The notes beneath the pieces are model-generated. The model made no database searches, was not told the origin of the DNA, and was given only the letters and a program-made list of their open reading frames with translations. Both the position numbers and the translations under genes were made by a program. A stretch of DNA of 64,000 bases from Thiosocius sp942490985 (GTDB lineage: Bacteria > Pseudomonadota > Gammaproteobacteria > Chromatiales > Chromatiaceae): contig CALNYW010000002.1 of NCBI GenBank assembly GCA_942490985.1, positions 186,001-250,000 on the forward strand. Reading direction: 5' to 3'. Shown one piece after another: positions 8,898-16,601 of the stretch (positions are counted from its first letter, which is position 1; every line of letters begins with the position of its first letter).

Positions 8898-9239
8898 ATG
8901 GATGTATTGGATCGAATCAAAGACCAGGTCGAAAGCAGCCCGGTAATCATTTATATGAAAGGCACGCCGCAGTTTCCTCAGTGCGGTTTCTCGTCGCGGG
9001 CCGCAGCGGCCCTGCAGGATTGTGGTGAAAAATTCGCGTACGTGAACGTGTTGTCCGATCCGGAGATTTTTGAAAACCTCCCGCGTTTTGCCGATTGGCC
9101 TACTTTTCCGCAGGTCTACATCGACGGCGAGCTGATCGGCGGATGTGACATCACATTGGAGATGCATGCCAACGGCGATCTCAAAAAAGCCGTTGCCGAG
9201 GCGGCGACGAAATGGCCGACTGAAAACGCCGACGCGTAA
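8898..9239 (+). CDS. grxD: Monothiol glutaredoxin, Grx4 family
   Basis: A 113-residue glutaredoxin with the monothiol active site CGFS (in FPQCGFSSRAA), the YMKGTP motif and the TFPQVYIDGELIGGCD glutathione-binding stretch. Members carry or deliver [2Fe-2S] clusters with BolA partners. The ATG at 8898 has GAGGT upstream. It is followed by a terminator and convergent rnt, so it is probably single. Confidence 0.95.
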   Translation: MDVLDRIKDQVESSPVIIYMKGTPQFPQCGFSSRAAAALQDCGEKFAYVNVLSDPEIFENLPRFADWPTFPQVYIDGELIGGCDITLEMHANGDLKKAVAEAATKWPTENADA

Positions 9240-9264
9240 CGCACTTTTCGGACGATCCACGGAA

Positions 9265-9287
9265 GGGCAGCCGATGGCTGCCTTTTC
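9265..9287 (+). terminator. Terminator after grxD
   Basis: GGCAGCC and GGCTGCC with a GAT loop, followed by TTTTCATTTT. It lies about 30 bases beyond the grxD stop and its T-tract reaches the stop codon of the convergent rnt gene. Confidence 0.75.
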
Positions 9288-9954
9288 ATTTTGCGCTAAG
9301 CGCGCTGGGCTCGCCCTGCTTCAACCAGGGTCGCTCATCGGTGTCGGCCTGCCAGCGATTGATGATGTGGCAAAACAGGTCGGCGGTCTTGCGCGTGTCG
9401 TAAATCGCCGAATGGGCCTCGTCGGCATCCCAAGCCATACCCGCGGCAATCACGGTCTTTGCGAGCACCGTCTGCCCATAGGCCATCCCCGCCAGCGTCA
9501 CCGTGTCGAATGTGCTGAACGGGTGAAACGGGTTGCGCTTATGGCCGGTGCGCTCGATCGCCGCGTTGAGGAAGCCGAGATCGAAAAAGGCATTGTGGCC
9601 AACCAGGATCGCGCGCTTACAGGCGGTTGCTTTGACGGCGGCACGCACGGGATTGAAGATGTGGTTAAGCGCCTCGCGCTCGGGCATCGCCTCGCGGAAC
9701 GGGTGATAGGGGTCGATGCCATTGAAGGCTAGCGCCTTCGGGTCGAGGTTGGCGCCTTCGAACGGTTCGACGTGACAGCTGATAGCCTCTCCCGGCACCA
9801 GCTGGCCGTCCGGGTTCATTGTCACAATAACGGCAGCGATTTCGAGCAGCGCGTCGGTCTTTGCCTGGAATCCGGCTGTCTCCACGTCGACGACGACCGG
9901 CAGGTAGCCTCGAAACCGTTGTGCAATTCCCGTAATTTCCTCATCTTCGTCCAC
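9286..9954 (-). CDS. rnt: Ribonuclease T
   Basis: DEDDh 3'-5' exoribonuclease that trims tRNA and other stable RNA 3' ends. Exo I: VVDVETAGF; Exo II: GHNAFFDLGFL; Exo III: AHSAIYDTRKTADLF, with the catalytic His. The start is taken as GTG at 9954: the resulting VDEDEEITGIAQRFRG aligns residue for residue with the E. coli N-terminus (16 residues to RFRG). It also avoids overlap with the divergent TraB gene; longer starts (TTG at 9996) would overlap it. 222 residues, normal for the family. Confidence 0.93.
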   Translation of the reverse strand: MDEDEEITGIAQRFRGYLPVVVDVETAGFQAKTDALLEIAAVIVTMNPDGQLVPGEAISCHVEPFEGANLDPKALAFNGIDPYHPFREAMPEREALNHIFNPVRAAVKATACKRAILVGHNAFFDLGFLNAAIERTGHKRNPFHPFSTFDTVTLAGMAYGQTVLAKTVIAAGMAWDADEAHSAIYDTRKTADLFCHIINRWQADTDERPWLKQGEPSALSAK

Positions 9955-9971
9955 AGGTAGCAGGATACCCA

Positions 9972-10859
9972 ATGCGTCAGGTGATAGCGAAACCAACCGC
10001 GGCGCTGTTGCAGATTGTGCTGCTTCTCGGGCTGTTGGGGCCGACCAATGCGCGTGCGACGGTCTTTCCGGCCTTTGAAATCACGCGCGCCGGCGAAGTG
10101 GTTGGTTATCTCGTCGGCACAATGCACAGCGAAGATTCGCGCATCCTCGCTGTGCTAGATGAGCTGGCCCCGTTGGTCGCCGACGTTGACGTCGTTGCGA
10201 TCGAGCTCGTGCCGGATGGCGCCACGCTGTTGGCCGTCGGCGCGGCGACGTTGCTGCCCCCGGGCCAGCTGCTCAGTGAACGATTGGGGCCAGAACGCTT
10301 CTCAGCGTTGCGTGAGGTCGCCGACCGGCGTGGGCTGCCGCCTGCCCTGTTGGAGCGACTGAAGCCCTGGGCGGCCGCCGTAACGTTGGCTGTGCCGCCG
10401 ATGGAAGGCGGCGAGGTACTCGACACCGCGCTTTATCTGTCGGCGCAGGCCGCCGCGCGGCAGATTGTCGGTTTGGAAACGGCCGCTGAGCAAATTCAGG
10501 TTTTCGATGCGATGCCGATGGAGCTCCAGATAGCCCTGCTTGACGTTGTGATCAAAAACGCCGAGCTGTTGCCGATGCAGATCGAGGAACTCACGGTGGC
10601 CTTCCTGAGCGGCGATTTGGCAGAGATCGACCGGGTGGCGCGGGGCCAGTATGCCGGGATGTCGCCGGCCCTGCAGGCGTGGTTTGAAAGAGAATTGCTG
10701 CAGCGACGCAATGAACGGATGTTGAAACGGGCGCTGCCCTTGTTCGAGCAGCAACGGGTGTTGATCGCCGTTGGGGCAATGCACCTCGGCGGGGACCTTG
10801 GGTTGGTGGCCAAATTGCGGCAACGTGGGTTCGCGGTCACTGAGCTAGGTGACGACTGA
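9972..10859 (+). CDS. TraB/GumN family exported protein
   Basis: 295 residues with a signal peptide (cleavage near residue 28, after NARA). The TraB/GumN (TIKI-like) fold is indicated by GTMHSED at 49-55, DVVAIEL, and a C-terminal VLIAVGAMHLGGDLGL, the paired histidine and acidic motifs of this putative metalloprotease family. It likely acts in the periplasm; no substrate is known from the sequence. Divergent from rnt with only 17 bases between the start codons. Confidence 0.8.
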   Translation: MRQVIAKPTAALLQIVLLLGLLGPTNARATVFPAFEITRAGEVVGYLVGTMHSEDSRILAVLDELAPLVADVDVVAIELVPDGATLLAVGAATLLPPGQLLSERLGPERFSALREVADRRGLPPALLERLKPWAAAVTLAVPPMEGGEVLDTALYLSAQAAARQIVGLETAAEQIQVFDAMPMELQIALLDVVIKNAELLPMQIEELTVAFLSGDLAEIDRVARGQYAGMSPALQAWFERELLQRRNERMLKRALPLFEQQRVLIAVGAMHLGGDLGLVAKLRQRGFAVTELGDD

Positions 10860-10893
10860 GCCATCAGAGATGCGACAGCCAGGAATGCCTGCC

Positions 10894-10899
10894 TATAAT
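10894..10899 (+). promoter_or_regulatory. Candidate -10 box for the mlaA-like gene
   Basis: A perfect TATAAT, 68 bases before the MlaA start codon. No good -35 element is visible at the expected distance. Confidence 0.35.
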
Positions 10900-10966
10900 G
10901 CGAGCTCGGGCTGGTACGGCAATTTTCGTTCCGGTTGTTTGAAGCGTAGAAAGAGGAAACGCGGGG

Positions 10967-11680
10967 ATGCCTTCAAAAGCCGTGCTGCATCGACTGGCTT
11001 TGGTGCTAACGCTGGCCACGTCCGTTGGTCTGTCCGGCTGTGCGACGAGCCCTGACGCGGACCCGCGAGATCCTTTCGAGGCGTTCAATCGGGACTCCTA
11101 CGAGTTCAACCGGTCGTTGGACGCGGTCATCCTCGAACCCATCGGGCGCGGTTACAACGCCGTGGTGCCAGGGCCGGTCAACCAGGGGATTACCAACTTT
11201 TTCGACAATCTTCGCGATGTCCAGTCGGCGATCAACAATCTGTTGCAACTGAAAATTGGCCGCGCCTTCAGCGATGTCGGGCGGGTCGCCGTGAACAGCA
11301 CGATTGGCATCCTCGGTCTGATCGATGTTGCCAGCAACATGAACCTGCCGAGCTACAAAGAAGACTTTGGCCAGACCCTGGGTGTTTGGGGTTTTGATTC
11401 CGGTCCCTATATCGTGCTGCCTTTCTTTGGGCCGAGTTCCGGACGTGACGGTATCGGTGTCGTGGTCGATTGGTATACCGATCCGATCTACTTTATTGAC
11501 GATTCCGGGACGCGCTGGGGGTTACGCGGTTTACGGCTGGTGGACCTGCGTGCCGATCTGCTGAACGTGAGCCGGGTGATCGAACAGGCCGCGCTCGACC
11601 CCTACGCGTTCGTCCGCGACGCCTATCTGCAGCGCCGCGAAAGCCTCGTCTACGATGGAAACCCGCCGTTGGAGGAATAG
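10967..11680 (+). CDS. mlaA: MlaA (VacJ) family outer-membrane lipoprotein
   Basis: A 237-residue lipoprotein with lipobox LSGC (Cys25) and the MlaA hallmarks DPFEAFNRDSYEFN, NFFDNLRDVQSAINNLLQ, VNSTIGILGLIDVAS and QTLGVWGFDSGPYIVLPFFGPS. MlaA forms the outer-membrane channel that returns mislocalised phospholipids to the inner membrane through MlaC and MlaFEDB; those genes are not in this window. A GAGG site precedes the ATG, and a strong terminator follows. Confidence 0.93.
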   Translation: MPSKAVLHRLALVLTLATSVGLSGCATSPDADPRDPFEAFNRDSYEFNRSLDAVILEPIGRGYNAVVPGPVNQGITNFFDNLRDVQSAINNLLQLKIGRAFSDVGRVAVNSTIGILGLIDVASNMNLPSYKEDFGQTLGVWGFDSGPYIVLPFFGPSSGRDGIGVVVDWYTDPIYFIDDSGTRWGLRGLRLVDLRADLLNVSRVIEQAALDPYAFVRDAYLQRRESLVYDGNPPLEE

Positions 11681-11706
11681 GCGCACGCGTTTTTGGACGC
11701 CAGCAA

Positions 11707-11728
11707 GGGGCCAGATTGGCCCCTTTTT
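11707..11728 (+). terminator. Terminator after mlaA
   Basis: GGGGCCA (11707-11713), loop GAT, TGGCCCC (11717-11723), then five T. A clear Rho-independent terminator 26 bases beyond the mlaA stop. Confidence 0.9.
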
Positions 11729-11755
11729 CGTGCGCGGCGTAAGCCGTTTTCTTAT

Positions 11756-11769
11756 CTGATTCAGATCAA
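11756..11769 (+). promoter_or_regulatory. FNR-type box upstream of the sulfur-globule genes
   Basis: CTGAT-TCAG-ATCAA matches the FNR consensus TTGAT-N4-ATCAA in nine of ten positions. Its centre lies about 70 bases before the start point predicted from the downstream promoter. The window also encodes an FNR-type regulator (57454-58161) with the matching recognition residues. Confidence 0.5.
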
Positions 11770-11797
11770 GTCAACGCCGTACATTAAGAAATACTAA

Positions 11798-11826
11798 TTG
11801 ACAAAATAAGCAAACTCTAAAATACT
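11798..11826 (+). promoter_or_regulatory. Putative sigma-70 promoter of the sulfur-globule pair
   Basis: A perfect TTGACA at 11798-11803, 17 bases, then AATACT at 11821-11826, about 80 bases before the first start codon. It sits in an AT-rich stretch unlike its surroundings. Confidence 0.6.
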
Positions 11827-11905
11827 GCACGCCGGGCTCGACGATTCGACTGGGCCCGGTAGCACAGCAAAACAGTACAGCGTTCCGTTTGAGGAGAATC
11901 GAAAT

Positions 11906-12313
11906 ATGAAATTCGTAAAGATCGCTGCAGCAGCAGCACTTATCGTCGCTTCGGCTTCCGCTTCGGCCTGGTGGGGCGGTGGCCCCTGGGGTGGTAACAA
12001 CTGGGGCGGTAACAACTGGGGCAACAACTACAACAACGGTTACGGCTACGGCAACACCTACGGTAACGGCGTCATGGATGGGTACGGCGATGCCGCTGGG
12101 TCCGGCGATTTCAGCATGAACATGTCTGGTCGCGCTAACACCAACATGCGTGGCTACGGCAGTGGTTACGGCGCTGGTGACGGTTGGGGTCGTGGTTACA
12201 ACTACAGCGCGCCTTACTACGGCGGTTATGCACCTTACGGCTATGCGCCCTACGGCTATGCGCCGCCGGCTGCTCCCGCTGCACCGGCAGCACCTGCCGC
12301 TGAGAGCAACTAA
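11906..12313 (+). CDS. Sulfur globule family protein (Gly/Tyr-rich, exported)
   Basis: 135 residues: signal peptide ending ASASA (cleavage near 21), then a Gly/Asn/Tyr/Trp-rich low-complexity body with WGGNNWGGNNWG and GYGYGNTYGNG, a conserved block MDGYGDAAGSGDFSM, and a Tyr/Pro/Ala tail with repeated YAPYG. Composition and the DGYGDAAGSGDF block resemble the Sgp envelope proteins that coat periplasmic sulfur globules in purple and other sulfur bacteria; this is family-level recognition, not proven here. AGGAGAAT precedes the ATG. A relative lies 151 bases downstream and shares the central block and the GRGYNYSAPYYGGY motif, so the two are tandem duplicates. Confidence 0.75.
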   Translation: MKFVKIAAAAALIVASASASAWWGGGPWGGNNWGGNNWGNNYNNGYGYGNTYGNGVMDGYGDAAGSGDFSMNMSGRANTNMRGYGSGYGAGDGWGRGYNYSAPYYGGYAPYGYAPYGYAPPAAPAAPAAPAAESN

Positions 12314-12367
12314 GTCGTTCTAGCCTTTCTCGCGGATGCGCTCTCGCACACGGATGTGCGTGACGCG

Positions 12368-12406
12368 TCCCGGGTATCCCGCTGCATCGCGGCGTGATTC
12401 CCGGGA
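12368..12406 (+). other. Stem-loop between the two sulfur-globule genes
   Basis: TCCCGGGtATCcCGC (12368-12382) can pair with GCGtGATtCCCGGGA (12392-12406), leaving two mismatches and a 9-base loop. No T-tract follows, so it may be an mRNA stabiliser or partial attenuator setting the ratio of the two products rather than a terminator. Confidence 0.4.
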
Positions 12407-12464
12407 TGGGTTTGTGGGCCACCCGAACACTTCTTGACGCTATTCAATTCTGGGGATTCAGCAA

Positions 12465-13595
12465 ATGAGCAAAATGACCAAATTCGCGGTGGCCGCGGCG
12501 ATTGCCGCCGCTTCTGCCTCGTCGTTCGCCTTTTGGGGCAACGGCTACAACAACAGCTATAACAACAGCAACGCTTACGGCAATGGCTATACCAATGGCG
12601 TGCTCGACGGATACGGCGATGCGGCGGGTTCCGGCGACTTCAGCATGTCTTTCTCGGGCCGCGGCCGCACCAACATGCGTGGTTACGGCAATGGCTACGG
12701 GTCCGGTGATGGCTGGGGCCGCGGTTACAACTACAGCGCGCCGTATTATGGTGGTTACGGTTACGCGCCTTACGCTGCACCGGCGATGACCGAAGAGCAG
12801 CAACAAGCGGCTGCCGAGCAGCAAGCCAAGGCGATCGAGGCGCAACGCCAGGCCGCAGAGCAATTTGCTGCGCAACAGGCCGAGGCCATCAAAGCGGCGC
12901 AGCAGGCTCAACAACAAGCGCCTATGCAGTATGCGCCGCAGATGGCAGCGCCGCGTTTCGTCGCACCGCAGAGGCCTGCAATGGCCATGCCGCAGCGCCC
13001 TGTGATGCCGCAGAAGCCTGAATTCAAGATGCCTGAGCGTCCGGCCATGCCTGAGATGGCTGCGCCGCAGCGTCCAGAGATGCCGCAGAGGCCTGAATTC
13101 AAGATGCCTGAGCGTCCGGCCATGCCTGAGATGGCTGCGCCGCAGCGTCCAGAGATGCCGCAGAGGCCTGAGTTCAAGATGCCTGAGCGTCCGGCCATGC
13201 CGGAAATGGCCGCGCCGCAGCGTCCAGAGATGCCGCAGAGGCCTGAGTTCAAGAAGCCTGAGCGTCCGACTATGCCGAAAATGGACATGAGTATGCTGCA
13301 GAAGCCTGAGTTCAAGATGCCAGAGCGCCCGGCCATGCCGGAAATGGCCAGGCCAGAAATGCCGCAGCGCCCGGCAATGCCGAAGATGGCAATGGCTGAC
13401 TGTGAAGCACCGGGTATGCAGCCCGTCGCAATGGAGGCCCCGAAAGCCCCTGTGATGCAGCAGCAGGTGGATCAGCGTCGCGCCGCATTCGAAGCACAGG
13501 CCGCTGAGCGTCAAGCGACTTTTCAGGCTCGGATGGACGAGATGAAGCAGTCCATGGAAGCGCGTCGCCCGGCGGGCAACTGCAAGCAGATCTAA
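12465..13595 (+). CDS. Sulfur-globule-like N-domain fused to a Met/Pro repeat domain
   Basis: 376 residues in five parts: signal peptide (to about 22, ASSFA); Gly/Asn/Tyr domain (23-106) with LDGYGDAAGSGDFSM as in the upstream protein; a Gln/Ala-rich helical stretch (107-150); a Met/Pro/Glu/Arg repeat domain (about 155-315) built on a 25-residue unit containing FKMPERPAMPEMAAPQRPE; and a Gln/Arg-rich helical C-terminus with a Cys in each of ADCEAPG and GNCKQI. The first part suggests a sulfur-globule coat protein; the repeat part matches no family I know and may be structural. GGGGA lies upstream of the ATG; the ATG at 12474 is an alternative start. A strong terminator follows. Confidence 0.7.
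   Translation: MSKMTKFAVAAAIAAASASSFAFWGNGYNNSYNNSNAYGNGYTNGVLDGYGDAAGSGDFSMSFSGRGRTNMRGYGNGYGSGDGWGRGYNYSAPYYGGYGYAPYAAPAMTEEQQQAAAEQQAKAIEAQRQAAEQFAAQQAEAIKAAQQAQQQAPMQYAPQMAAPRFVAPQRPAMAMPQRPVMPQKPEFKMPERPAMPEMAAPQRPEMPQRPEFKMPERPAMPEMAAPQRPEMPQRPEFKMPERPAMPEMAAPQRPEMPQRPEFKKPERPTMPKMDMSMLQKPEFKMPERPAMPEMARPEMPQRPAMPKMAMADCEAPGMQPVAMEAPKAPVMQQQVDQRRAAFEAQAAERQATFQARMDEMKQSMEARRPAGNCKQI
13020..13319 (+). repeat. 75-bp tandem repeat inside the sulfur-globule-like gene
   Basis: Units begin at 13020, 13095, 13170 and 13245, exactly 75 bases (25 codons) apart; a diverged partial unit begins at 13308 after a 63-base spacing. Units 1 and 2 are nearly identical at DNA level, which points to recent duplication. 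The period keeps the frame, so copy-number changes would alter protein length without breaking it. Confidence 0.9.
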
Positions 13596-13896
13596 CGACC
13601 TTCTTGCAGTCTGCTGGACTGAGTTGAAGACCCGGGTTTCGACCCGGGTTTTTTGTGTCGATGGTTTGTTCTCGGCTGGCTGTTAAGTGCCGGACAGCGC
13701 TCACGGTGTCGGCAAGACCCAAAAAAATGTGACAATCATCCAACATTAAATAAAAGTTAAGTAACTGATAAAAAAGCAAATCATGAATTCGCTCTAGATT
13801 AATCGAGGTTCTTCTGCTTAACTCGGGCATTACTTTGCCCGGTCATCGCGATTCTGCGTCGCCGGTTGTCAATCAACTGCTCGGAACTTCAGCGAT
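13596..13896 (+). other. Intergenic region before aceE
   Basis: It holds the terminator at 13630-13654, then an AT-rich stretch (about 13725-13800) that probably contains the aceEF-lpd promoter. I cannot pick confident -35/-10 boxes or a known regulator site in it. No gene or RNA is visible. Confidence 0.5.
13630..13654 (+). terminator. Terminator of the sulfur-globule operon
   Basis: ACCCGGGT, loop TTCG, ACCCGGGT, then TTTTT. A perfect 8-bp stem with a stable UUCG-type tetraloop, 35 bases after the stop codon. Confidence 0.95.
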
Positions 13897-16554
13897 ATGG
13901 CCGCAAAACCGGATCTCGACCCCCAGGAAACGCAAGAATGGCTCGATGCCCTCGATGGTGTGCTCGAGCACGAGGGTGCGGAACGGGCGCATTTCCTCCT
14001 GGAACGTCTGATCGACAAGGCGCGCCGGTCGGGCGCTTACCTGCCATACAGCGCGAACACGGCCTATCTCAACAGTATCCCGGTGACCAAGCAGGATGCC
14101 TTTCCGGGCGACCGATCAATGGAACGGCGGATTCGCTCGTTCGTCCGCTGGAACGCGATGGCGATGGTCGTGCAGGCCAACCGCAAGGCGGCGGAACTTG
14201 GTGGGCATATCGCCAGTTTTGCCTCCAGCGCCACCTTGTTCGATGTCGGCTTCAACCACTTCTTTCGGGCCACCAACGACAATCAGGAAGGCGATCTGGT
14301 GTTTTTCCAGGGACATTCGGCACCGGGCGTTTATGCCAGGGCTTTCCTTGAGGGTCGGATCAGCGAGGAGCAGCTGAATAACTTCCGCCAGGAGGTCGAC
14401 GGCCACGGTCTGTCGTCATATCCGCACCCCTGGTTGATGCCGAACTTCTGGCAGTTCCCAACCGTCTCAATGGGGCTGGGTCCGCTGATGTCGATCTACC
14501 AGGCGCGCTTCATGCGTTATCTGCATGACCGCGGCCTGCAAAATGCCGGTGATCGCAAGGTCTGGGCCTACATGGGTGACGGCGAGATGGACGAACCCGA
14601 GTCGCTCGGGGCGATCTCGTTGGCCGCGCGCGAGCGCCTGGACAACCTGGTATTCGTCGTCAACTGCAATCTGCAGCGTCTCGACGGGCCGGTGCGGGGC
14701 AATGGCAAGATCATTCAGGAACTCGAGGCGGTGTTCCGTGGCGCCGGCTGGAACGTTATCAAGGTTATCTGGGGTGGTTACTGGGATCCGCTACTGGCCC
14801 GCGACAAGGAGGGCCTGCTGCTCAAGCGCATGGAGGAATGCGTCGACGGCGACTACCAGGCCTACAAGGCTCACGGCGGCGCCTACGTGCGCGAACACTT
14901 CTTCGGCAAGTACCCGGAGACCGCCGCGCTTGTCGCCAATTTGACCGATGAAGACATCTGGCGGTTGAACCGCGGCGGCCACGATCCGATCAAAGTTCAT
15001 GCCGCTTACGCCGCTGCGATGCGGCACCGCGGCCAGCCGACGGTCATCTTGGCCAAGACCGTCAAAGGTTACGGCATGGGTGAGGCCGGCGAGGGTCAGA
15101 ACATTACCCATTCGCAAAAGAAAATGGGTGAAGAGGCGCTCAAGGCCTTCCGTGACCGGTTCAATATCCCCATCCCTGACGACCAGATCAGCTCAGCGCC
15201 TTATTTCAAGCCACCGGCCGATAGCCCGGAAATGAACTACCTGCATGAGCGCCGTGCCGCACTCGGTGGTTACATGCCGAGCCGCCGCGCCAAAGGCAAT
15301 TCGCTGACTATCCCGCCACTCGAGACGTTCAAGGCGCTGCTCGAAGGCAGTGGTGAACGCGACATGTCGACGACGATGGCCTTCGTTCGCTTCCTGACGA
15401 CGCTGACCCGCGATAAGGGCGTCGGCAAGTTCGTCGTCCCGATCGTGCCGGATGAAGCGCGGACCTTCGGTATGGAAGGCATGTTCCGACAGTTGGGTAT
15501 CTATTCATCCGTGGGTCAGCTCTACAAGCCGGTCGACTCCGAGCAGGTGATGTACTACCGCGAAGAAAAGCAGGGGCAGATTCTGCAGGAAGGCATCAAT
15601 GAAGCCGGTGCGATGTCGTCATGGATCGCCGCGGCAACGTCTTACAGCAATAACGGCGTCAGCATGATTCCGTTCTACATCTATTACTCGATGTTTGGCT
15701 TCCAACGGGTCGGCGATCTGGCTTGGGCGGCCGGCGACATGCAGGCACGGGGCTTTCTGTTGGGCGGGACTGCCGGCCGCACGACGTTGGCGGGCGAAGG
15801 CCTGCAACATCAGGACGGACACAGTCATTTGCAGGCTGCGTTCATCCCGAACTGTCGCGCCTATGACCCCACGTTCGCTTACGAACTGGCGGTGATTCTG
15901 CACGACGGCATGAAGCAGATGTACGAGGCCCAGCGTAACGTCTTTTATTACGTCACCGTGATGAACGAAAACTATGTCCAACCGGCTATGCCCGATGGCG
16001 TGGAGGAAGGGATTGTCCGCGGCATGTATTTGTACCGCCAGGGCTCGCGGAAGAAGAAACGCGTTCAATTAGTGGGTTCGGGCACGATCTTCCGCGAAGT
16101 GATCGCGGCGGCGGTGTTGCTCGAGGATGAATGGAATGTCGCCGCTGACATCTGGAGCATAACGAGCTTCACGGAACTGCGTCGCGAGGCGATCGATGTC
16201 GAGCGCTGGAACATGTTGCACCCGATGGATAAACCGCGGGTGCCCTACGTCACCAAGAGCTTCGACAAACACAAGGGCCCAATCATCGCAGCGACGGACT
16301 ATATGCGCAGTTTCCCTGAGCAGATAAGGCCCTACGTGGGTGAGCGAAACTTCCTGTCATTGGGCACCGATGGTTTCGGTCGCTCGGACACGCGTGCTCA
16401 GCTGCGTAAATTCTTCGAGGTCAATCGTCACTATGTCGTCGTTGCAGCGCTCAAGGCTCTCGCCGATATCGGCGAGGTTGATAACAGCCTCGTTGCCCAG
16501 GCGATCAAGGCATACAAGATCGATCCCGAAAAGCCTAACCCCGCAACTGTCTGA
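13897..16554 (+). CDS. aceE: Pyruvate dehydrogenase E1 component, homodimeric type
   Basis: 885 residues, the normal length of gammaproteobacterial AceE. It decarboxylates pyruvate with thiamine diphosphate and acetylates the lipoyl groups of E2. The ThDP motif is GDGEMDEPES ending NLVFVVNCNLQRLDGPV; other family stretches are FFQGHSAPGVYARAFLEGR, KTVKGYGMGEAGEGQN and GEGLQHQDGHSHLQ. First gene of aceE-aceF-lpd. Its ATG has only a weak ribosome site. Confidence 0.97.
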   Translation: MAAKPDLDPQETQEWLDALDGVLEHEGAERAHFLLERLIDKARRSGAYLPYSANTAYLNSIPVTKQDAFPGDRSMERRIRSFVRWNAMAMVVQANRKAAELGGHIASFASSATLFDVGFNHFFRATNDNQEGDLVFFQGHSAPGVYARAFLEGRISEEQLNNFRQEVDGHGLSSYPHPWLMPNFWQFPTVSMGLGPLMSIYQARFMRYLHDRGLQNAGDRKVWAYMGDGEMDEPESLGAISLAARERLDNLVFVVNCNLQRLDGPVRGNGKIIQELEAVFRGAGWNVIKVIWGGYWDPLLARDKEGLLLKRMEECVDGDYQAYKAHGGAYVREHFFGKYPETAALVANLTDEDIWRLNRGGHDPIKVHAAYAAAMRHRGQPTVILAKTVKGYGMGEAGEGQNITHSQKKMGEEALKAFRDRFNIPIPDDQISSAPYFKPPADSPEMNYLHERRAALGGYMPSRRAKGNSLTIPPLETFKALLEGSGERDMSTTMAFVRFLTTLTRDKGVGKFVVPIVPDEARTFGMEGMFRQLGIYSSVGQLYKPVDSEQVMYYREEKQGQILQEGINEAGAMSSWIAAATSYSNNGVSMIPFYIYYSMFGFQRVGDLAWAAGDMQARGFLLGGTAGRTTLAGEGLQHQDGHSHLQAAFIPNCRAYDPTFAYELAVILHDGMKQMYEAQRNVFYYVTVMNENYVQPAMPDGVEEGIVRGMYLYRQGSRKKKRVQLVGSGTIFREVIAAAVLLEDEWNVAADIWSITSFTELRREAIDVERWNMLHPMDKPRVPYVTKSFDKHKGPIIAATDYMRSFPEQIRPYVGERNFLSLGTDGFGRSDTRAQLRKFFEVNRHYVVVAALKALADIGEVDNSLVAQAIKAYKIDPEKPNPATV

Positions 16555-16601
16555 GTGACAGGCGTAACGCATCGCACAGACAGTTATTCGGAGAAAGAAA
16601 C

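Noticed and set aside
13020..13319. Regular 75-bp repeats as a possible CRISPR array
   Set aside because: Repeats are contiguous without variable spacers and are read in frame as protein.
12444..13514. Long minus-strand frame (356 codons) opposite the globule genes
   Set aside because: It is the His/Leu/Arg-rich mirror of the Met/Pro repeat gene, with no start site or family features; the plus-strand gene has a signal peptide and terminator.
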